Positions 30,560-38,975 of a stretch of DNA of 38,975 nt are shown piece by piece (position 1 is the first letter of the stretch; each line of letters opens with the position of its first letter). The notes under the pieces are model-generated. The model saw only the letters and a list, made by a program, of their open reading frames with translations. It was not told the DNA's origin and did no database searches. This DNA comes from Helochares maculicollis (Eukaryota; Arthropoda; Insecta; Coleoptera; Hydrophilidae): positions 1-38,975 of the forward strand of contig JAWQRO010000439.1 of the NCBI GenBank assembly GCA_033557835.1. Direction: 5' to 3'. Made by a program: the position numbers and the translations under genes.

Positions 30560-33500
30560 ATATATTCCCTATAAAAATTAATTTCGTTAATATTGTTCGA
30601 TTCGATTAAATCTACGTAAATGAAACAAAGATTGATTCATCGAGCTGGATTAGAACAGGCCTAATTAAAACAAGTCACAAGAAAAAAAGGAAAAGACTGG
30701 CTCATCAGCGCCCAGTCCAAACCCTTAAACCACACAGTGAAATTTTTTGGATACATTAAGTTTAACGTGTAGGCAATAAGAAAATAAAAATAATGGTTTT
30801 GTAATTCAATTTCATAACTGTTAACAATGGTGGTTGCATGAGTTCTTAAAGAAACAAAAACAAAAATGCTACGAATACAAAAATTCAACTTATAAATACT
30901 TTAGAGACCTTCGGAGTGGAAATTCTTAATCAGAATGTTAAAACTATTAACTTGTTGCAAAATTCGCAGCTTTAAGATGATGTTTGAAGCTTTTTTATTT
31001 TTAGGATTATAAAGGTAATAGCGCAGAAAATATGGTATTTCTCGATACTATCTAAATCGCTCTGGAGCAAGGTGTTTAGTGTCACTGGGTTCACCTTGTT
31101 GCTATAAGTGCAAATTTGAAAATTTCGTCGACATCTAAAGAGAACTACGGCCTACAGACAACCCCAACTTTCCGCTTAGTGACAGTCGAATGTTTCGGCG
31201 TCTCAACGGTTTTTACTGATCTCTCGACTAATAATACGACAAACTCAAGCATGTGTGGATTCAAAGTGTTTGCCTCATTCTCATTAATAGATAGACATTC
31301 CTATCAAGCTAGATAGCAATTATAGCCTACAGGAGCCTCGGAAATGTGTCAAAATGTGTATTTAGTATCCAGCGATTTCCGACGGCAACAACTCCTCTCC
31401 AGTGGAAATATCGAAACTTAATTTGCACCAGCATGATCGGAGATCTACAAGATCTATTTCCTATAAAAATTAAGTTGTTAATATTGTTCAATTTGATTAA
31501 TCTGATTAGAGCAGACCTAATTAAAATAATCTACAAGAGAAAGAAGAAGACTGATTCACCAACGCCCAGTCCAAATCCTTGAGCCACACAGTGGAATTTT
31601 TTGGATACATTCAGTTTATCGTGTAGGCAACGAATAAGAAAATAAAAAAAATGGGTTTGTAATTCAGTTTCGAGAGTTCTTACAATGATTGTTGCATGAG
31701 TTTTTGTATCTAAAAAACAAAAATGCTACGAACAGAAATTTCAACTTTTAGAATCTTCGTTCAAAACTAAGAGACCCATATTTTCACGTTCTTAGAAATG
31801 GGTGGGGGAAAGTGGAGAGGTAAAAGTTAATTTCATCAAAATCATCCAAATGGCAGAAAATAAAAGATTAAAAACTAAATGTGTAAGCAAACACTTGACA
31901 ATTTACATGATTCGGTTAAATTATTTTTATATGCTCTAATATGAACGTCAAAATTAAAATGAGTAACTACGGGCGTGGCTGTACTTGGAATTTAAAACAA
32001 ACTTGCAATGTTTATAAGATTTTGCCTGCTGTGCTTAAAGCTGATTCTACGAAGATTATGAGAAGAATGTATGATGCTATTCCTTCTATGACTTCAAAAT
32101 CGTTCATAAGAATTCTGGGCTCAAGTTATTAGTACCCATGGTTTGGTATCGTCACTGCAAATTAGCAATTGTCAAAGTCGTTGAGATTTGACAGAAGCTA
32201 CAGCCTACAGACCCCGCTTCGTTACAGTTGAAAGTTTCGGCTCTGTAACGGATTTTACGGATCCTCCAGCTTCCCCTGCATACAACATAAATGTATTGGA
32301 CATCAAAACGAACAATTTTGTTGATCCCAAGGCGCTTCTATCGGTAGGCTCGAACGCCAAATATGGTGTCCAGGCGCCCTGGAAATTTTAAAAACTGTGC
32401 ATTCGATGCCCCGCGACTTTCGACGGCCCCAATTCCTCTCCCCGTGGAAATATTGAAACGACATTTTTACTATCCGAATCGAGAAATCTTCCTAGATTTC
32501 CCGATCAGGATAGTGAAAATGTCGTTTCAATATTTCCACGGGGAGAAAATGAATTGTAATGGTTGGGTTTTGAAAAAATGGAAATTTTGATTTTTCAAAA
32601 AATCACTCTGTAGCCCGAACTGTCGTACCTACAGAAGCCGAACAAGCAAAATCGGATAAACAATCTCCCACCCCATTCGTCGATACTGGTGAGAACCTAT
32701 TTCCAAGAAAAAAACTTTGAAAAAATTTGCGACTCTTGGTCTAAAAAAAAATTCAAGATAGGTTCTATGAGAAAAATGTACATAGTGATCGAACGCAGTG
32801 GATAACGGCCCCGATTCTTTCACCGCTGGCATCGTCTTGGCAAGGCACATCAACGGAATTAACAAAGAAACCGATCGACTTACAAACAAGCGAGTAATCG
32901 ATACCGAAATGTCTGTTTACGGGAAACAATTTTTACCACTTTTTTCGACGGTGGGTCCTTGGTCGAACATCATTGTACCATCAAGCTTGCCTCGTCAATA
33001 TCTCAAACACTTCATTTTATATTCGCCTTCGTAAAACTCACGCTAATTGAGATATTTAGAAGTGATCGAAATTTTCTAAAAAAAATCGCAATTTTCCGAA
33101 CTTTTGGCGCAATCTAGCGGCTCTCACAGGAAGCATAGAGACCTTCGGAGTGGAAATTCTCAATCAGGATGCTGAAACCATTAACTTGATGCAAAATTCG
33201 CAGCTTTAGTATGATTTTTGAAGATTTTTTATTTTTAGAGGCATGAAGGTAATAGCATCGAAAAAATAGTGTTTCTCGATACCATCTAAATCGCCCTGGA
33301 GCAAAGTGTTTGGTATCATTAGGTCCACCTCATTGCTGTACATCCAAATTTGAAAATTTTGTCGAAATTTAACTAGAGCTGTGGCCTACAGACGCCCCCA
33401 AATTTTTGCTTTGTGAGAGTCGAATATTTCAGTGTCTCAACGGTTTTTACTGATCTCCCGGCTAGTAATGCAACAAACCGAAGCATGTGTAGCGTCAAAG

Positions 33501-34470
33501 TGTTTGCCTCATTCTTATTAATAGATACACACTGGTATCAGACAGCTCAGATAGTAATTACGGCCTACACGGGTCTCGGAAATGTTCCAAAATGTGCGTT
33601 TAGTATCCAACGATTTCCGACGGCCGCAACCCCTCTTTCCGTGAATATATCGAAATTTAATTTACACCAGCATGATCGAAAGATCCAGAAAAACCGCTTG
33701 CAGTTGTCAGTTTTTGAAAATACGCGGGCTTAAATTGTTTCAAAATAATGGCTTTGTAGTCTGAACCGTGGCGCCTAAAACGCAGAACAAGAAGAAATCG
33801 GATAGACAACCTCCCACCTCATCTGTCGATGCCGGTGAGAACCCTAATTCACGGAACAAACTTTTCGGAAAAAATTGTGACCCCTGGGGTATAAACAATT
33901 CAAGAAATCTTAGGTCCTGTGAGAAAAGAGTCACAGCAAACAGATGGAGAAGTCTGGGGCGGTGATTTTTAGTACTGCTGGATTCGTCTCGATGAGGCAC
34001 ATTCAACTATACCACAAAGTTGATCTGGCAGTAAACAAACCAGTCATTGAGGTCGTATTGTTACTTTCGGGAAGTCAGTTTTCTCAATTTCTTCTCTGCG
34101 GTCGATCCTAGATCGAATTTCAATTCATGGTCGGGCTTGTCTTGCCAATATCTCTAAAATATTATTTTATGTTCGTCTTCTTAAAACGCTCAATAACGGA
34201 GATAATTAGGAGTGGTCGAAAATTGCCGAAAAACAGAAATGTTTCGAGACTTTGGCGCCCTCTAGCAAACCTCACAGGAGGCGCAGAGACCTCCGGTTTG
34301 AAAATTCTCAATCAGGACACAAAGTACAATAAGCTAATGTAAAATTCACGGTTTTATGGCGATTCTAAGGATTTTTGATTTTTATGAGTATAAGGATAAC
34401 ACGTAAAGGATACTATTCCCTCGGTGCCGCCAAATCTTTCATCCGACCTCTGGACGTAAGTGTTTGTTAC
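30560..34470. repeat. Tandem array with ~1.1-kb units
   Basis: GTGTTTNGTNTC-type anchors lie near 31072, 32138 and 33307, and a related one near 34460 (spacing 1066, 1169, 1153). AGAGACCTTCGGAGTGGAAATTC-type sequence recurs near 30904, 33139 and 34286. The blocks 31145-31440, 32190-32460 and 33371-33680 align (TACAGAC, TTTCGG..TC..AACGGTTTTTACTGAT, CGATTTCCGACGGC). The blocks 32600-33100 and 33745-34285 align (AATCGGATA.ACAA, GTCGAT.C.GGTGAGAACC, TTTGGCGC..TCTAGC). A second direct repeat, 30564-30895 against 31455-31755, lies inside the first unit. Some frames stay open in parallel copies, but none is intact throughout or matches a known protein. Confidence 0.8.
32438..32545. repeat. Long hairpin, 44-base arms, 20-base loop
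   Basis: Arm 32438-32481 (CTCCCCGTGGAAATATTGAA...) and arm 32502-32545 (...TTCAATATTTCCACGGGGAG) are reverse complements at about 41 of 44 positions. The 20-base loop contains a further small inversion (GAAATC...GATTTC). The other units of the array hold only one arm (for example near 31398 and 33630), so this palindrome arose within the array. Confidence 0.95.
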
Positions 34471-35209
34471 GGTACAACCAAGCAGTTTATAGACTTTTTA
34501 AAACTACTTCTGCCAGACCAATAAGATAAGAGAACTCGTATTTAGTCCAGGACTAATTCAATGCACTGTTTGTCTAACCCACGAAAGCTGCAAAAGGCTG
34601 CACGTAAAGTGTGTTGCTTATAACTAAGGCGCGTTGCCACAAATCTATAGCAGATATATATAAAATAGCATGAGGCTGAGGGACCTGCAGAGATTTTCAA
34701 TCCAATCATCGTCGCGAGTGTACTGATTTGCTTAACAATTAATGCTCACTCAACGAAATATAATTAAAAAAAAATTATTTACCAGTTGATTTATTTTCTG
34801 ATGTTTTGTGTGTGTTCGACAAGAAACAAATATTTGGTTAAACGATTTGTAATCTTTTGGTTTTATTCATATATGAGTAATCAAAGGTAATTGAACGCAT
34901 TCACCTATAATGCAAATCGAATGCTGTAAAATTTTTAATTGAATTTCTGGAATAATACATATAAATATGTAATAACGCAATTCTCTGGCACTGTATATGG
35001 AATTTCTAAAGCAAAGTACACACAGACGTAAAAATAAAGAAGGTTTAGCTTTTATTAGCAAAAGCAAAACGAAAACACGACCTTGTGACGTGCATATTTG
35101 TAATAAAAAAATGGTCGTTTTCTATGCTTGCAAAGGGGATTGTCCAATTATAAATAGATTCATACGAAAATGTTCAATAATATGACAGTAAAATTTAGTA
35201 CGAAGCAGT
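34471..35209. other. Stretch without a recognisable gene
   Basis: AT-rich. The plus-strand open frame at 34997-35185 has no recognisable domain and no splice context. No repeats shared with the neighbouring array were found beyond 34470. Confidence 0.5.
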
Positions 35210-35298
35210 TCAACAAAGAGTATCTGTGACGAGCTCCTTGATATCTCCCTCTATCAGACGTACGTCGCGACGAGCCAACAAGCAAATAGCATCAATTT
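35210..35298 (-). CDS. Coding-like minus-strand segment, unidentified
   Basis: After a good acceptor on the minus strand (TTTTTTATGTTACCAG, AG at 35299-35300) the sequence reads EIDAICLLARRDVRLIEGDI and KELVTDTLC before TGA. Base composition is far less AT-biased than the surroundings (GGCTCGTCGCGACGTACGTC). I do not recognise the family. It may be the exon or frame following the stretch at 35337-35492. Confidence 0.35.
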
Positions 35299-35336
35299 CT
35301 GGTAACATAAAAAAGCGGCCAACTTAATGTGTCTTC

Positions 35337-35492
35337 TTATTGCGTCATTAACTGGTACTTTTGTGGCACAAATGCACACAATTCAACACCGTAAGCACCT
35401 CTTCGACCCTGCAATTCGGTAAAAGGAACTTCAGTCGAGAAATACAGCACTTGCCCAAAAATGTCAGCATAATTTTGAACAATATAGGCCAT
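35337..35492 (-). CDS. Small ORF of 51 residues, coding-like, unidentified
   Basis: ATG at 35492 (complement) to TAA at 35337-35339 encodes MAYIVQNYADIFGQVLYFST, EVPFTELQGRRGAYGVELCA and FVPQKYQLMTQ. The amino-acid mix (Gly, Arg, Glu, Cys with few Lys/Asn/Ile runs) is unlike random AT-rich frames. The frame is open for eight more codons upstream of the ATG. The segment at 35210-35298 continues on the same strand 38 bases further on and may belong to the same gene or pseudogene. I cannot assign a function. Confidence 0.4.
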   Translation of the reverse strand: MAYIVQNYADIFGQVLYFSTEVPFTELQGRRGAYGVELCAFVPQKYQLMTQ

Positions 35493-35739
35493 ACGCTGTG
35501 TGTAAATGGTGGAATGTTAAACTAGCTGAAGGTCGTAAATTTTATAGCTTTCTCGTCTTGAATGACAAAAGCTACGTCTAATTAAAACTGAAATCCCTTC
35601 TATTTCCTTCTGCTTTCTAAAATCGCCATCAATATGTGTTTAGTTAAGATGGAAGTAGTGGAGGATAAACATGTTTTATTAGATTGTATAAATAAAAATA
35701 AAACTCAAAACTCCTTTTTTATTTCTGACAGTTAGAAAG

Positions 35740-37110
35740 TGTAAAAATTGTTGGTTTGCAAGAACGCCTGCGTAGGTGAAGGCCTCCTCCAGCTTCCTCC
35801 ATCTTAAGCTGTGTGCATCTAGCAAGAGCCAGCCGCTTTGCTGATGTTCTTCCATATCTTAAGTGGTTTTTTTCTGTGGTGTTTCTCACTTGGGCCATTT
35901 CACAACGTCATCGTTATGGTTCAACGGTCGTCTGTCAGTCTTCATGCATGCCCCACCCATTTCCAGTTCAGGTTTTGTACGACTTTCCTAAGTTTTCCTT
36001 TTTTTGAGGATGTTTCGTACTAGGGTGCATTAACAATGCAATGATTTTTCTCTATTTTATCTGTGTATTTCCAAGTCTTGCAAGCATAAGTCAAGGACAA
36101 TAGGAGACAGCTTTTTGTCCTAGGCTACAGTATCTGCCCTTATCACAGCTAATTTATGTTTCGAGCTTTTTGTCAATTCTTGTATGTGTCCAAAAGAAGA
36201 CAAGGTTCTGACATTGTTTGTTAAAGTGTAGAGATTGTTTGTTTCTGTTTAGGTAGAGTTTGATATTTTTACGTTTGTTGCTTTCCTTTGAGGGTTTTGG
36301 TCGTAATTTTTACAGTGACCAACCGCGCTTGAAGATGCTTTTAATGATTTGTTTGAGTTGTTTCGCTTATAAACTCTGCGTGGGAGAGGGGTTTTGAGTG
36401 TTACAAGTTTTTGTCGCTATTTTAGGTGCCTTTATCTGGTGTCGTGCTGTTGGTCTTCTTGCTAACTAGGAAGTTTAACGTGCTTCGTTTCAGGACTCCT
36501 GATATACTGTTTGTTCTCTGCGCTGATGATTGTGTTTTCAGCGTTTTGCACACGTTTTGACTGGTGCTAATATCGCTGAGTAGATAAATGTCATTTAATG
36601 GCGAAGTCTAGCGTTGCCTCTTGTGATTGGGTTTTAAGATGACTCCTTTGTCGTATTTTATTTTTGATATACTACCCTCCTTCATCTTTAGTTTCGGTTC
36701 TTCTTCAAATTCACTTATCTTTACTAACACTTGCTTTGGATAGTCTTCTTCAAAACAGTAGTCTGTAGTATTTAATGCTTCTTTTTGCTTTAGTACTTTA
36801 ATATTTAAGCCTCTTATAGAGACGGTTTCTTGCGAAGGAGTCTTTCCGAGTCTTTCCCAATTTATTTGACTTCTTATATGTCGCTGAAGATTGGCTTGGA
36901 GGAGTATTCTTCCACTTATTGAATTATACTGTTTTCTAAACTATCATATTAGCTTTCATTATCCTCAAGGCCGAAAACTACTAAACTTCTTTTCCATTCA
37001 TTTTTTTAAGAAAGCAATTCTTTATTCCAACATTTTTACGGATTCTTTCAGTTTTTCATGTTTATGTTCCTATTCCAAGAATGTTTCTACAAACTGCTAA
37101 ATTTTTATAT
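35740..37110 (-). mobile_element. RTE/L1-like non-LTR retrotransposon remnant
   Basis: Minus-strand order: a coiled coil (~37020-37080, HEKLKESVKMLE), the ORF1-like signature RSLVVFGLEDNES (~36950-36990), then KQKEALNTTDYCFEEDYPKQ and SKIKYDKGVILKP (36640-36800), the RRM/C-terminal region of L1-type ORF1 proteins. Most of the endonuclease and RT is missing. The C-terminal end of an RTE-type polyprotein follows at 35790-36180: LLLSLTYACKTWKYTDKI, LNWKWVGHA, RLTDDR and WRKLEEAFTYAG. Many stops and frameshifts; not active. Calling it one element rests on shared strand and plausible order. Confidence 0.6.
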
Positions 37111-37199
37111 GACTGTTTTTCCCGGGTCTTCGCATTTCCTGTTTCGCTCGTCTACATTCTTTTGTATTACTTTATAATCACATCTAATGATGATTAAGT

Positions 37200-38440
37200 A
37201 GATGATGTAATTGAAAGACATCTCACTGGTATACCTGACAACTTACTACCTATCAAACCAGTTACAGCTAAGGAATTACAACAAAGTATCAGGCTTCCAA
37301 ATACCAGAAAAGCATCAGGGTTGGACAAAATAACTCAGAAATTGTTAAAACAGCTTTGCAGAAAAAGGCCTCGTATTTTTACTGGTTATAATTAATGCTG
37401 AAATAATATATATTCCCAAATCAGGAAACTAATTGTCTTTTGTCGATCTTTTAGTCTATAACCGGCGAAGAATGGATCCCATCATCCCAGCTTGAATTCA
37501 GACAAAGGATATTCTACAGTTCGCCAAGTTCTTCGAACAACACATGCAATTTACGAAGCCTTCGAGCAAAATAATATTGTACTGCTGTATTCTTAAGCAT
37601 CAGTCAAGTATTTGATAAGATGTGACATACTGAATTGTTATACAAAGCTGCAGTGATACTATCGCTGGTGTACTACAGAATTCTAAAATCATATCTAGTA
37701 GACAGAGAATTCAGAACAAAGATAACCGACGAAATATTCAATAACTATCTCATTAGATGTGGAGTCTATCAAAGAAGCTTGCTCGAACCAACTCTGCACG
37801 TTTTATGCACAGCACCTTAAGAAACACAACTATAGAAACCTTTGCAGACGACAAGGTTAGTTAAGCACCCCATACAGACCACGTAAGTGCATCCCATATT
37901 CTGCAACAACACTTAGTTCAAATACACGAATGGTTAGGAAAATGGAAACTAAACATATCAAAATCTAAACACCTTAAGAAAAAGTCGCTGTTCTTCACTG
38001 TAGATCAACAATGCAGAAATATTAAACGGAAAATTAATAAAGTGCTTAGGATACAACTTGGACTTCAAATTTACATTGAAAGCACATCTCAGTAAGAAGA
38101 GGAAATAGATTTGAAAATGATAGATGTGCTTTGGCAAATGTCAAAACACCACTCTAAATTTAGAAAACAAGCTCCGTCTTTACAAGACTGTACTAAAATC
38201 CATACCGACATTTAGAATCGAGGTATGGGTGAGCACAGGCAAATCAAATGTTGCAATCATACAAAGGTGCCACACCAAAATGTTGCGCGTAATTCAAATA
38301 CACCGTGGTATGTCTCCAATCTGACATCAAGACCTGAACGTACCGTTTGTCGTGGAAGAAATCGAAAATCGAAGTCACAATCACTTTAATAAATTAGAAC
38401 TCCACATAAACATGCTGATTCCACTACTCCTCCGTATACC
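37200..38440 (+). mobile_element. Jockey-like non-LTR retrotransposon fragment
   Basis: Plus-strand frames give, in order, VTAKELQQSIRLPNTRKASG and LDKIT (37260-37330), GYSTVRQVLRTTHAIYEAFE (37507-37568), YRILKSYLVDREFRTKITDE and FNNYLIRCGVYQRSLLEPTL (37670-37795; normally RSGVPQGSVLGPTL), ILQQHLVQIQEWLGKWK, and the C-terminal NKLRLYKTVLKSIPTFRIEV and IIQRCHTKMLRVIQ (38124-38324). Stops break it repeatedly. It lies in the opposite orientation to the jockey piece in FGFR intron 1 and is a separate insertion. Confidence 0.8.
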
Positions 38441-38693
38441 ACATAAATAATAAGAAGAAAAATGAAGATTAAAAAGGTTTTAGCCACTTGATCTAAGGAT
38501 AGACAAGGAAGATCCGTCGCAGGATGGACTCTCATCCCGTCATTCGGTGTTCCCAGGCTGCACAATAGTAATTTAGCTCATAGGATAGAATTCATTCTGA
38601 TTGGTATAAAAGAAGTAAAGAATGGCCAGTTCAAAACTTCATGATTTGTTGCCCAATTAGTATGTTCTGGTGCAAGCATCGACCTCTAGCGTA

Positions 38694-38975
38694 TTGGGTT
38701 GTTCGGAAAGTAATTTTGTTTTTTTGGTGAAAATGAAACACGGTTTTTTTTATAGTATATAAATATTTTATTAAATGATATTTTTCCATTTTGGCTCAAT
38801 ACCTTTTGCCATCTTTCGGGCAGGAGATTGATTCCACGCTCATAAAACTTCTGGTCTTTGCTGGCAAAAAAACTGATCCAAGGTGTACTTGACGTCCTGG
38901 TTTGAGGTAAAGGTCTTTCCATCCAAAAAATTTTGCAAAGACCGGAACAAGTAATAATCTGAAGGTGCCAAATCT
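38694..38975 (-). mobile_element. 3' end of a mariner, running off the window
   Basis: The terminal repeat TTGGGTTGTTCGGAAAGTAA starts at 38694 after TA (38692-38693). The minus-strand frame reads DLAPSDYYLFRSLQNFLDGK at the window edge, so the third catalytic Asp is kept. It continues with TFTSNQDVKYTLDQFF, a one-base shift in a run of T, then ASKDQKFYERGINLLPERWQ, the usual mariner C-terminus. It is the best-preserved mariner here; the rest lies beyond 38975. Confidence 0.9.

Noticed and set aside
33768..33965. Lys-rich ORF starting MAPKTQNKKKSDRQ, reminiscent of a histone-like start
   Set aside because: The parallel copy at about 32630-32720 in the array is interrupted by stops, and the similarity to histones is only compositional.

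Overview
The window looks like an AT-rich insect (at least arthropod) nuclear contig. It has spliced genes with GT-AG introns, mariner-type DNA transposons, jockey-like and RTE-like non-LTR retrotransposons, and satellite-like arrays. There are no operons, ribosome binding sites or tRNAs. A beetle-like genome would fit, but the sequence does not prove the order.

The one clear host gene is a fibroblast growth factor receptor (FGFR) on the + strand. Its coding part runs from 13645 to 28685, with a candidate 5' untranslated exon ending at 12214. The exons splice in frame throughout and give a 699- or 694-residue receptor: signal peptide, acid box, two Ig domains (D2, D3), one transmembrane helix and a complete tyrosine kinase. 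Two points stand out. First, the N-terminal half of Ig domain D3 is present as two different exons (A 20629-20813, B 21629-21798). Their splice phases require that exactly one is used. Second, the intron after D3 opens in frame into a second, different transmembrane helix, then a stop and a nearby AATAAA. This predicts a membrane-anchored receptor without a kinase. A similar but weaker read-through follows exon E.

Upstream (1-12 kb) lie a short ~140-bp tandem repeat at the window edge; a mariner copy (1111-3632) that has itself been invaded at TTAA by an element carrying a decayed Mutator-like transposase reading frame; a 2.9-kb satellite-like array (5.09-7.99 kb) built on a GCTTCGCTTACTC motif in both orientations; a 13-bp-arm hairpin; and a second decayed mariner (9.18-9.76 kb).

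The large FGFR introns are full of transposon remains. Intron 1 holds a ~310-bp tandem duplication split by two minus-strand non-LTR fragments. The intron between the two kinase exons holds a decayed plus-strand non-LTR element with a nearly full-length mariner inside it, then a further mariner piece.

Downstream of FGFR come a possible convergent minus-strand terminal exon (30.1-30.3 kb), a ~3.9-kb tandem array with ~1.1-kb units (30.56-34.47 kb) containing a long hairpin, two unidentified coding-like minus-strand stretches (35.2-35.5 kb), an RTE/L1-like retroelement remnant (35.74-37.11 kb), a jockey remnant (37.2-38.44 kb) and the end of another mariner that runs off the window. All five mariner copies lie in the same (-) orientation.
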